Positions 1-6,321 of a stretch of DNA of 8,937 nucleotides are shown one piece after another. The DNA comes from Promethearchaeota archaeon. Its GTDB lineage: Archaea > Asgardarchaeota > Lokiarchaeia > Sigynarchaeales > SOKP01. The notes under the pieces were generated by a model that was not told where the DNA came from, did no database searches, and saw only the letters and a list, made by a program, of their open reading frames with translations. Location: NCBI GenBank assembly GCA_004524515.1, contig SDNV01000109.1, positions 1-8,937 on the forward strand, read 5' to 3'. A program made the translations under genes and the position numbers. Numbering within the stretch: position 1 is the first letter of the stretch; each line of letters begins with the position of its first letter.

Positions 1-3
1 TAA

Positions 4-504
4 TTAATTAGAATTATTTATTTGAATAATTCTCTTTATTAATGCTTCTACATTTTCTTCGACAATTTTTAGAATTCTATTATAATTATCTATTCCAGTT
101 TTGTACGGATCTGGGATATTTATATCTTTTTTGCCTGCTCCATTGAATTGCTTTAATGTAAATAATTTTCCTTCCAACTTTTTTTTTATTTTACGAAAGT
201 TGTGTCTTATTTTAACTATATGATATCGTTCCATTCCAATTATGAGGTCAACTCTTTCTAATAATTCCTTGGTTATAATTTTTGAGTGGAAATCTGACAT
301 ATCAATCCCCTTATTTTTAATAAAATTAACAGTTTCAGGTTGAGCATAATCAAAAGCATCATGCCATCCGGCGGAATCAAATTGCACATCTTGTAATTCC
401 TTTTTATATTTATTTTCCTTTAAATCTTTAGCAATATACTCAGCAGCGGGAGATCTACAAGTATTAGCATAACAAATAAACAACACATTTGTTATTTTAT
501 TCAT
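4..504 (-). CDS. Low-molecular-weight phosphatase family protein, array copy 1 (last in operon)
   Basis: Cytosolic phosphatase of the low-molecular-weight protein tyrosine phosphatase/protein-arginine phosphatase fold, 166 aa, the usual family length. From the ATG at 504, the first strand leads into the P-loop C-Y-A-N-T-C-R-S (nucleophile Cys11, Arg17), followed by PAAEYIAK. The family DSAG motif lies near residue 43-46, and the general-acid Asp-Pro near 132-133 in the context IPDPY. A catalytic set is therefore present. The usual P-loop Gly is Ala here. This is the only one of the three copies that keeps the second P-loop Cys, which in mammalian enzymes forms a protective disulfide with the nucleophile. 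In-frame TTG (513) and GTG (510) are alternative starts. I prefer ATG 504 because it aligns with the M-x-K-I start of copy 3. The gene starts 22 bases after the stop of copy 2, so co-transcription is likely. Substrate is unknown; arsenate reductase is a less likely alternative. Confidence 0.88.
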   Translation of the reverse strand: MNKITNVLFICYANTCRSPAAEYIAKDLKENKYKKELQDVQFDSAGWHDAFDYAQPETVNFIKNKGIDMSDFHSKIITKELLERVDLIIGMERYHIVKIRHNFRKIKKKLEGKLFTLKQFNGAGKKDINIPDPYKTGIDNYNRILKIVEENVEALIKRIIQINNSN

Positions 505-526
505 AATCACCAATTTTTAGAATTAT

Positions 527-994
527 CTAATCCGCAGATTTATTTATTTCAATAATCTTCAATAATGCCTTTTCAACATATTTATCAATAATTCGAAGGA
601 TCTTCACATAAAAGTTAGAATTAGTATAATAGGGATCAATAATATTGAAATCATTTACTTCTCCACAGAATTCTTTTAAGGTAAAAGTTTTTTTATTAAT
701 ATTCTTCACTTCACTATAACTTTTAATTATATCCTTAGAATGGGACTGTTCCATTGTTAAAATTAAATCATATGTTTCTAATAAATTCCGGTTGATAACT
801 TTAGGGTGAAAATCTGAAGCATGTATTCCTTTTGATTTTAAATAATTTCTAGATTCAGGTTGCATATAAGAAAAGGCATTAAAAAAACCAGCACTGTCAA
901 AATTAATATCACTAAGTTCATTATCATATTTTTTTTTTAATCCTTTTGCTAAATATTCTGCAGCTGGACTCCTTGCGGTATTCCCCATACACAC
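527..994 (-). CDS. Low-molecular-weight phosphatase family protein, array copy 2 (start codon problematic)
   Basis: Paralogue of its two neighbours. The P-loop is C-M-G-N-T-A-R-S followed by PAAEYLAK, then FDSAG, and a C-terminal IIDPYY carrying the general-acid Asp. This is a catalytically complete low-molecular-weight phosphatase fold. The first standard in-frame start is GTG at 994, but it lies only one codon before the nucleophile Cys and would delete the first beta strand. The reading frame upstream to the TGA at 1028-1030 still encodes I-I-K-K-I-K-N-V-L-F-V-C. This matches the N-termini M-N-K-I-T-N-V-L-F-I-C and M-G-K-I-R-N-V-L-F-L-C of the sister genes, so the true protein probably begins near 1021, at an ATA codon in the place of their ATG. 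A GGTGA ribosome-binding-like sequence (1028-1032) lies six bases before that ATA. An upstream ATG (1034) is in another frame. The second P-loop Cys is Ala. The gene is either translated from a non-standard start or decaying. Confidence 0.8.
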   Translation of the reverse strand: MCMGNTARSPAAEYLAKGLKKKYDNELSDINFDSAGFFNAFSYMQPESRNYLKSKGIHASDFHPKVINRNLLETYDLILTMEQSHSKDIIKSYSEVKNINKKTFTLKEFCGEVNDFNIIDPYYTNSNFYVKILRIIDKYVEKALLKIIEINKSAD

Positions 995-1038
995 GAAAAG
1001 TACATTTTTTATTTTCTTTATTATAACTCACCATTTTT

Positions 1039-1536
1039 TCATTTATTGATTACTATGATTTTTTTTAGAGCTTTTTCTACACCATATTCGATTTTTTCAA
1101 GAATCTTATTATATTCTTCTACAGGCAAATTAATCGGATCAATAAGTTCTAAATTATCTTTTTCTCCGGCAAATTCTAGTAATAAATACGTTTTTTTATC
1201 CAAATTTTCCAGATTCTTAAATTTTCTTATTAGTTTCTTTTTATGCCACTGTTCTTCAAAGCCAAGAATTAAGTCTTGTTTCGATATTAATTCAAGATCA
1301 ATTTGTTTTCCCTCAAAATCACTAAAATCAATATTTTTGGATTGCAGATACTTAGCGGTAGGTTCCTGTGGTCTTTTATAATAACTGTAAAGACCCGCAG
1401 AGTCAAAATTGACATCTTTTAATTCATCTCGAAATTTCGTAGCTTTTAACCATTTAGCAATGTATTCCGCAGCAGGGCTTCTTGAGGTATTCCCACTACA
1501 TAAAAATAATACGTTTCTAATCTTTCCCATTTCCAT
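1039..1536 (-). CDS. Low-molecular-weight phosphatase family protein, array copy 3 (first in operon)
   Basis: 165-aa phosphatase of the same family and first gene of the minus-strand array. The N-terminal strand RNVLFLC leads into P-loop C-S-G-N-T-S-R-S (Cys13, Arg19), then PAAEYIAKWL, NFDSAG (about 44-49) and LIDP with the general-acid Asp at 133. It is the most diverged copy. The second P-loop Cys is Ser, and the aromatic residue usual after the Asp-Pro is Ile (DPINLP), so the substrate pocket probably differs from copies 1 and 2. ATG 1536 is used here; a second in-frame ATG at 1530 aligns better with the start of copy 1 and is equally plausible. The upstream ATG of copy 2 lies only four bases past this stop, the remains of tight translational coupling. 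No Shine-Dalgarno site precedes the start. The promoter must lie in the AT-rich region shared with nadB. Confidence 0.87.
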   Translation of the reverse strand: MEMGKIRNVLFLCSGNTSRSPAAEYIAKWLKATKFRDELKDVNFDSAGLYSYYKRPQEPTAKYLQSKNIDFSDFEGKQIDLELISKQDLILGFEEQWHKKKLIRKFKNLENLDKKTYLLLEFAGEKDNLELIDPINLPVEEYNKILEKIEYGVEKALKKIIVINK

Positions 1537-1678
1537 CTATTAAGAAAATGCATTAATTAAAAAAAAAATTATGTTAAAAATAAAAAAGAAAAAAGAATTA
1601 TACATTTTTAATTAAAAAAGAAAACAATCATTCATTGTTCTTTATTATTTCAACATAAAATAAAAGAATGTTATTAAA
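1537..1678. promoter_or_regulatory. Divergent promoter region between phosphatase array and nadB
   Basis: 142 bases, almost all A and T, with no gene. It must hold the promoters of both flanking transcripts. For nadB, CATAAAATAAAA at 1654-1665 is a TATA-like element about 14-25 bases before the TTG start, which would fit a leaderless or nearly leaderless transcript. Two dyads are visible: the 14-bp palindrome TTTTTAATTAAAAA at 1605-1618, and AACAAT-5 nt-ATTGTT at 1623-1639. The second is less AT-trivial and lies just upstream of the proposed TATA box, so it is the better operator candidate. No regulator is identified. Confidence 0.45.
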
Positions 1679-3250
1679 TTGAATCATAAAACAGACCTAT
1701 TAATCATAGGAGGAGGAATTTCGGGATTAAGCGTAGCGATTGGGTTAAGTAATTTATCCAAAGATATACAGATTTTAATACTTACTAAAGAAAAATTAGA
1801 AGATTGTAATACTTTTTATGCACAGGGTGGAATAGCATGTGTGTGGGAAAAAGATGATACCTTCGAAAAACACATCAAGGACACCTTAATTGCAGGAGAT
1901 GGTTTATGCAAAAAGGAGATAGTTAGAAGGATTATTACTCAAGCTCCCATTAGGATTCAAGATTTAATAGATATAGGGGTTGATTTTAATAAAGATAATA
2001 ATGGTTCTTTTCAACTTGGAAAGGAAGGAGGGCATTCTGAAAGAAGAATTCTTCATGTAGATGATATAACCGGGAAAATAGTCGAGGAACAGTTAATTAA
2101 AAAAGTAAGAGAATTAGAGAACATAATCATCCAAGAAAACCAATGCGCAGTAAATTTATACGCAAAAAATCTAAAATGTTGTGGGGCTTATGTATTGGAT
2201 CAAAAAACGCAAGTAATTAACAATATCAGTGCTAAAGTAACTGTGTTAGCAACCGGAGGTGCTGGAAAAATCTATTTTTATACAACTAATCCTGATGTGG
2301 CTTCTGGAGATGGAATTGCAATGGCATATCGAGCGGGTGCTATGATTTCAAATATGGAATTTTTTCAATTTCACCCTACGTGCTTATATCATCCTTTTGC
2401 TAAAAATTTTTTAATTACTGAAGCAATGCGAGGTGAAGGTGCTATTTTAAAGGATTTAAAGGGCAGAGAATTTATGAAAAAATATCATCCTTTAAAAGAA
2501 CTAGCACCAAGAGATATAGTTTCGCGAGCTATTGATGCTGAGTTGAAAAAATCGGGTGATGATTATGTATTATTAGATATCGCTTCATACCGAGATTCTG
2601 AATTTATAAAAAATCATTTTCCCGGGATTTATGAAAATTGTTTGAAATTTAATATCGATATAACTAAGGAACCTATTCCAGTCGTTCCCGCTGCTCATTA
2701 TTGTTGTGGAGGTGTAGTCGCGGCTATTAATGGAAAAACAGATGTGAAAAATCTATATGTTATTGGAGAATCTGCGTGTACTGGATTACATGGTGCCAAT
2801 CGTCTAGCAAGCAATTCATTATTAGAGAGTCTGGTCTGTGCACATGAATGTGCAAATACTATATTTAATGAAATAAGTAAGATTAAAATTAGAGAATTTG
2901 AGGAATGGGAAATTGGAGATGCTATCCCCTCTTCAGAAGGAGTTGTAGTCACCCAAAACTGGGATGAGATAAGATATACGATGCAGAATTTTGTAGGAGT
3001 TGTTAGGTCCGATATGAGATTAAAAAGAGCTCTTAAGAGAATGAATCTTTTCTATGAAGAAATAGATCATTATTATTGGAATTATCAAATTGATAAAAAT
3101 TTGGTTGAATTAAGGAACTTATCAATGGTGGCCGAGATTATAATAAGATGTGCGATGTCGCGAAAGGAGAGTAGGGGAACTCATTTTAATGAAGATCATC
3201 CTGAAAAACAAAAGATAGCAAGAAATTCTTTTATTAAAAGACCTTGGTAA
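1679..3250 (+). CDS. nadB: L-aspartate oxidase
   Basis: FAD enzyme that oxidises L-aspartate to iminoaspartate, the first step of de novo NAD synthesis; O2 or fumarate can be the electron acceptor, fumarate being likelier in an anaerobe. At 523 aa it is close to the E. coli enzyme. Visible in order: dinucleotide-binding LIIGGGISGLS (8-18); EGGHSERRILH (116-126), a NadB signature; the second FAD stretch ATGGAGKIY (191-199); HPT (His232) and TEAMRGEG (Thr247-Glu248); APRD (Arg278); AHYCCGG (His340); and GANRLASNSLLE (Arg375). These correspond to the E. coli catalytic residues His244, Thr259/Glu260, Arg290, His351 and Arg386. A C-terminal helical domain follows. AHYCCGG and the EGGHS motif favour NadB over succinate dehydrogenase or fumarate reductase flavoproteins. 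The start is TTG: no ATG or GTG occurs between it and the in-frame stop at 1661-1663. The partners nadA and nadC are not adjacent. Confidence 0.95.
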   Translation: MNHKTDLLIIGGGISGLSVAIGLSNLSKDIQILILTKEKLEDCNTFYAQGGIACVWEKDDTFEKHIKDTLIAGDGLCKKEIVRRIITQAPIRIQDLIDIGVDFNKDNNGSFQLGKEGGHSERRILHVDDITGKIVEEQLIKKVRELENIIIQENQCAVNLYAKNLKCCGAYVLDQKTQVINNISAKVTVLATGGAGKIYFYTTNPDVASGDGIAMAYRAGAMISNMEFFQFHPTCLYHPFAKNFLITEAMRGEGAILKDLKGREFMKKYHPLKELAPRDIVSRAIDAELKKSGDDYVLLDIASYRDSEFIKNHFPGIYENCLKFNIDITKEPIPVVPAAHYCCGGVVAAINGKTDVKNLYVIGESACTGLHGANRLASNSLLESLVCAHECANTIFNEISKIKIREFEEWEIGDAIPSSEGVVVTQNWDEIRYTMQNFVGVVRSDMRLKRALKRMNLFYEEIDHYYWNYQIDKNLVELRNLSMVAEIIIRCAMSRKESRGTHFNEDHPEKQKIARNSFIKRPW

Positions 3251-3459
3251 TTTCTTAATTTCTACAGATCTTCCATTTAAAGCTCATTTTGACTAAAAAG
3301 GTTTGTGAAAACCCTGGAGAATAAAGCTCACGAAAAAATATTTTGTTTTATACAAATTTTAATTTTTAAATAAATTCAAATTTCAATTCTCATTATATTT
3401 GATTAAATTAGTGATTGATAATCATATAAAAGGTTGAATGTAATTAAAATAGTGATAAT
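3251..3459 (+). promoter_or_regulatory. nadB 3' region and ADH synthase promoter
   Basis: 209 bases without a gene. The first third is less AT-rich and contains the hairpin GGTTT-GTGA-AAACC (3300-3313), whose loop fits a GNRA tetraloop. It is flanked by two copies of the 9-mer TAAAGCTCA (3278-3286 and 3322-3330). The rest is AT-rich and ends in a strong archaeal TATA box, TATAAAAGG at 3425-3433, 27 bases before the ATG at 3460. With the usual spacing of about 25 bases from TATA to transcription start, the 5' leader would be only a few bases long. The hairpin may belong to the nadB transcript end; its role is unproven. Confidence 0.5.
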
Positions 3460-4272
3460 ATGGTAAAAACGGGCAATCTGGGCAAAAGGATAAGAATAGA
3501 AAGAATTATGAATAGAGAAACAGGGAGAACAATTATTATACCCATGGATCATGGAATGAGTGTAGGTACTATTAAAGGACTTGAGAATCTCTCCGGAATG
3601 GTTGATAAGGTGGCCTTAGGAGGGGCTAACGCGGTTTTAGAACATTCTGGAATGGTTGGAGCAGGTCATAGAGAATATGGGAAAGATATTGGATTAATTA
3701 TCCATCTCTCAGGAGCAACAAGTTTAGCACCAGACCCTAACCGAAAAGTATTAGTATGTACTGTTGAGAGAGCTCTCAAGATGGGAGCAGATGCATGTTC
3801 AATCCATGTTAATATCGGGGCAGATGATGAACCCCAAATGCTTCAGGATGCTCATAAAGTTGTAGAATCTTGCCGAGAATGGGGTATGCCTCTTTTAGCA
3901 ATGATGTACCCCCGCGGAAAAAAAATAAAAGACGAAAATGAACCCGAAGTTGTTAACATTGCAGTCAGAGCAGGTGCAGAGCTTGGTGCAGATATCGTAA
4001 AATCTAATTATACGGGTGATATAGACAGTTTTAAATACATTGTAAAGAGCGTTCCTATCCCTGTTATAATCGCAGGAGGTCCTAAAATGGATACTATTCC
4101 TGATCTAATTCAATTAGTTTTTGATTCAATTCAGGCAGGGGGAGCAGGAGTCGCTTTTGGAAGAAATGTTTTCCAAGCTGAGGATCCGACCAAAATTGTA
4201 TCAGCAATCGCAAAAATTGTCCATGAAAACTATGAAGTTGAGGAAGTATTAAAAAAATATAAATTTGTCTAA
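3460..4272 (+). CDS. aroA': 2-amino-3,7-dideoxy-D-threo-hept-6-ulosonate (ADH) synthase, AroA'-type class I aldolase
   Basis: 270-aa TIM-barrel class I aldolase of the DhnA family. It closely resembles, from memory, Methanocaldococcus jannaschii MJ0400, which joins L-aspartate semialdehyde with a 6-deoxy-5-ketofructose-phosphate-derived unit to start the archaeal route to 3-dehydroquinate and aromatic amino acids. Visible: [14 protein letters not shown] (6-19), IIPMDHGMS (26-34, catalytic-type Asp30), [11 protein letters not shown] (54-64), [11 protein letters not shown] (81-91), SIHVNIG (114-120), MMYPRGK (148-154, Tyr150 as acid/base), the Schiff-base lysine Lys181 in [11 protein letters not shown], and phosphate-binding AGGPK (205-209) plus [13 protein letters not shown] (227-239). 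Length and start match the family. The partner 3-dehydroquinate synthase II is not nearby. The alternative is fructose-bisphosphate aldolase of the same family. Motif spacing favours ADH synthase, but the two are hard to separate by eye. First gene of a probable operon. Confidence 0.88.
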   Translation: MVKTGNLGKRIRIERIMNRETGRTIIIPMDHGMSVGTIKGLENLSGMVDKVALGGANAVLEHSGMVGAGHREYGKDIGLIIHLSGATSLAPDPNRKVLVCTVERALKMGADACSIHVNIGADDEPQMLQDAHKVVESCREWGMPLLAMMYPRGKKIKDENEPEVVNIAVRAGAELGADIVKSNYTGDIDSFKYIVKSVPIPVIIAGGPKMDTIPDLIQLVFDSIQAGGAGVAFGRNVFQAEDPTKIVSAIAKIVHENYEVEEVLKKYKFV

Positions 4273-4301
4273 CTGATCTGAATAGAAACTTGTATGATTC
4301 C

Positions 4302-5630
4302 ATGAAGATATATCCTCTCTTTGCTCAAAAAAATGAAAATAATATTAAAGGACAATTTTTAGAGATTTTTGGTCAAAAATCTGATGATGATCTAGAATTT
4401 ATGGCTCTCATCTCCTTTCAAGATGCCGCAATGAGGGAAAGTTTTATATTAAAACACCAACAGCTTAATATCATAAAAAAATTTAATATTATCCCTTCAA
4501 TTCTAATAAAATTGAGAAAGAATCAAATTCAAAACTTCCAAAATGATGAACTTATTAACAGAATAGAAGAAGATCAAAAACTATACCTTTCAATGCTTAA
4601 GGTAAACGAAATTGTCGGGCTTAATGAATATAGAAAATGTGATATCCCCTTTTCCGGAAATAATGTTATCATTGGAATTATCGATAACGGTATAAATCCT
4701 TATTTTGAGACAATATCTGGAAATATAATAAAAAAATATAGCCAAAATGGGTATAATATTGGGAAATTCGAGAGAATGAATGAAGCTGACGTAAATCATG
4801 GGACTTTAATGGCCCATTTAATTAGTAGTCGATTTTTAGATCATCGAGGCAGAATGATTGGTATTGCTCCAAATGCCAAATTAATAGATTTTGACATCTC
4901 CAATTCAAACCAAGATTATTATTTTTCAAATATTTTGGAATTTTTTGACATGATTCTTAAAAATTCTATTCATTTGGACATTCTTTTAATCCCATTAACC
5001 ACATTAGATCCCTCGGACGGTAAGGATTTATTATCAATCGCATGCAACCTTTTGGTTGAAAAAGGGTTTATAATATTATGTCCTGCGGGTAATTTTGGTC
5101 CTGAATCATACACGATTGGAAGTCCTTCTGCTGCTGAGAAAGTGATAACGGTAGGAGGACTCACAAAAAAAATGTCAGTTGCATATTATAGTGGAAGAGG
5201 TCCTACTTTAGATGAAAGATTGAAGCCAGATTTCTGTTTACTTAGTTCAAAAATAGAGATACCCTTGTCAAATAAATTCAAAGTTAAATTTTCAGGAACT
5301 AGTAATGCTGCTGCTTTGGCTGCAGGCATAATTGCGCTACTAAAGGAATGGAATCCTAACCTCACGTATAAAGATATAACCGAAATGATCCAAAATGCCA
5401 AAATTAACTTAAATTATGAAAAAATATCACAAGGAATTGGTACGGTTAATTTGATGGAGATTTTTAAAGAATTAGGATATTATCCCGAACGAAATCAACA
5501 AATTATGCCTTATAATTATTTAATTAGAAGATCCTTGAAATTATCCATTGAAATAGGATTAGTGTTCATAATACTCTATTTCATAATTTTTTATTTTAAT
5601 CTAATATTTAATATTCTTAATATTAATTGA
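4302..5630 (+). CDS. Subtilisin-family (S8) serine protease with C-terminal membrane anchor and no signal peptide
   Basis: 442-aa subtilisin-like endopeptidase; all triad residues are present. Numbered from the ATG at 4302: Asp128 in GIIDNGI, His166 in DVNHGTLMAH, oxyanion Asn264 in PAGNFGPE and Ser334 in SGTSNAAALAAG. The preceding ~100 residues look like an I9-type propeptide: a strand EFMALISF, a helix, then KKFNIIPSILIKL and an acidic IEEDQ before the catalytic domain. There is no hydrophobic N-terminal signal. Instead a single hydrophobic helix at about 414-440 ends the protein, preceded by a basic patch (RRSLK), so the positive-inside rule would leave the protease in the cytosol as a tail-anchored protein. 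A TTG at 4290 is also in frame; ATG 4302 is preferred. It starts 29 bases after the ADH synthase stop and its TGA abuts the next gene, implying co-transcription. Target unknown. Confidence 0.87.
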   Translation: MKIYPLFAQKNENNIKGQFLEIFGQKSDDDLEFMALISFQDAAMRESFILKHQQLNIIKKFNIIPSILIKLRKNQIQNFQNDELINRIEEDQKLYLSMLKVNEIVGLNEYRKCDIPFSGNNVIIGIIDNGINPYFETISGNIIKKYSQNGYNIGKFERMNEADVNHGTLMAHLISSRFLDHRGRMIGIAPNAKLIDFDISNSNQDYYFSNILEFFDMILKNSIHLDILLIPLTTLDPSDGKDLLSIACNLLVEKGFIILCPAGNFGPESYTIGSPSAAEKVITVGGLTKKMSVAYYSGRGPTLDERLKPDFCLLSSKIEIPLSNKFKVKFSGTSNAAALAAGIIALLKEWNPNLTYKDITEMIQNAKINLNYEKISQGIGTVNLMEIFKELGYYPERNQQIMPYNYLIRRSLKLSIEIGLVFIILYFIIFYFNLIFNILNIN

Positions 5631-5635
5631 TCAAA

Positions 5636-6196
5636 ATGTTTCCGTTATTTCATATCGCAGTACCTTTATTTGTGTCTGAAATTCCCAAATTAAAGAAGAA
5701 ATATAGATTTAATCGATTTTTTTTAATTCTGGGATCGATGTTTCCCGATATTGTTGACAAAACAATTCTTCTTTTAAAATTAGGGAGTGGACGATTATAT
5801 TTTCATTCGCTTTTGTTTGTTTTTTTAAGTTTTGGATTGCTTTATTTAATAAGTAAAACTACAACAAAGAATAATACCCAAATTTCCGTTTCATTTTTAA
5901 TTGGAATGCTATTTCATTTAGTATTAGATTTGCCAGATGTACCTTTATTTTTTCCCTTTATCCCATATGACGTTACAATAATAGATGATCCAATACCAAT
6001 GTGGTTTAATACATTATTAACGGATCCGATTGTCCAAATAACAGAAATAACAGGTGCGGGAATTCTAACATTCCTTATAATCAAGAATAAATTATATAAA
6101 ACTGAAGAGCTTCTTAAATATTTAAAAACTGAGCCAATTTATTCAACTTTTTTAGAAAAAAATTCGAGCCAGAAAATTCAAATTGTTGAGGATTAA
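5636..6196 (+). CDS. YdjM/DUF457-like putative membrane-bound metal-dependent hydrolase
   Basis: 186-aa membrane protein. Conserved polar residues sit as in the YdjM/DUF457 'membrane-bound metal-dependent hydrolase' family: LFHIAVPLF near the N-terminus (His6), MFPDIVDK (Asp38, Asp41), LYFHSL (His57) and MLFHLVLDLPDVP (His94, Asp98, Asp101). Hydrophobic segments at about 27-38, 57-72, 83-98 and 136-149 suggest several membrane helices with the His/Asp residues clustered near them, plausibly binding a metal. No member activity is firmly established to my knowledge, so the hydrolase role is by family name only. The soluble tail (about 152-186) is charged. ATG 5636 is used; an in-frame TTG at 5627 overlaps the TGA of the protease gene (5628-5630), so translation may be coupled. 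Last gene of the probable three-gene operon, suggesting a link to the preceding membrane-anchored protease. Confidence 0.68.
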   Translation: MFPLFHIAVPLFVSEIPKLKKKYRFNRFFLILGSMFPDIVDKTILLLKLGSGRLYFHSLLFVFLSFGLLYLISKTTTKNNTQISVSFLIGMLFHLVLDLPDVPLFFPFIPYDVTIIDDPIPMWFNTLLTDPIVQITEITGAGILTFLIIKNKLYKTEELLKYLKTEPIYSTFLEKNSSQKIQIVED

Positions 6197-6220
6197 CGAT
6201 TTTTTAACTTTAAAAAATCG
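6197..6220 (+). terminator. Perfect inverted repeat directly after the operon's last stop
   Basis: CGATTTTTTAA-CT-TTAAAAAATCG, 11-bp arms with a 2-base centre, begins at the base after the TAA of the YdjM-like gene. As RNA it would form an AU-rich hairpin with the loop opened to 4-6 bases. The upstream arm contains a run of six T, the kind of tract that terminates archaeal transcription. T-rich tracts at 6245-6252 follow downstream. The placement fits a transcript end, but function is inferred. Confidence 0.45.
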
Positions 6221-6256
6221 ATCAGCTCGGCTAAAAGAAGTTAAATTTTTTTCTTT

Positions 6257-6321
6257 TTAAAATGATCATAACTTATTATACTTATAAACATAAATCATTT
6301 TAATTTTATAATAATAGAGCT
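6257..6321 (+). promoter_or_regulatory. XPF nuclease promoter with inverted repeat
   Basis: A TATA-like element TTATAAA at 6282-6288 lies 33-39 bases before the ATG at 6322, which would place the transcription start around 6310 with a short leader. It sits between the two arms of a perfect 10-bp inverted repeat, TTAAAATGAT (6257-6266) and ATCATTTTAA (6294-6303), 27 bases apart. The downstream arm covers the stretch between TATA box and start site, where a repressor would block polymerase. No Shine-Dalgarno site is seen. Confidence 0.45.

Noticed and set aside
1046..1381. 111-codon plus-strand open frame
   Set aside because: It lies wholly antisense to the third phosphatase gene, whose motifs are clear; the translation is low-complexity Ser/Phe/Leu-rich, as expected for an antisense shadow.
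1605..1618. 14-bp palindrome TTTTTAATTAAAAA
   Set aside because: Made only of A and T in a nearly pure AT region, so chance is a sufficient explanation; noted only within the promoter entry.
2698..2952. 84-codon minus-strand open frame inside nadB
   Set aside because: Antisense to conserved NadB motifs, with no recognisable domain.
1679..3250. Succinate dehydrogenase/fumarate reductase flavoprotein
   Set aside because: The EGGHSERRILH and AHYCCGG motifs and the lack of adjacent iron-sulfur subunit genes fit L-aspartate oxidase better.
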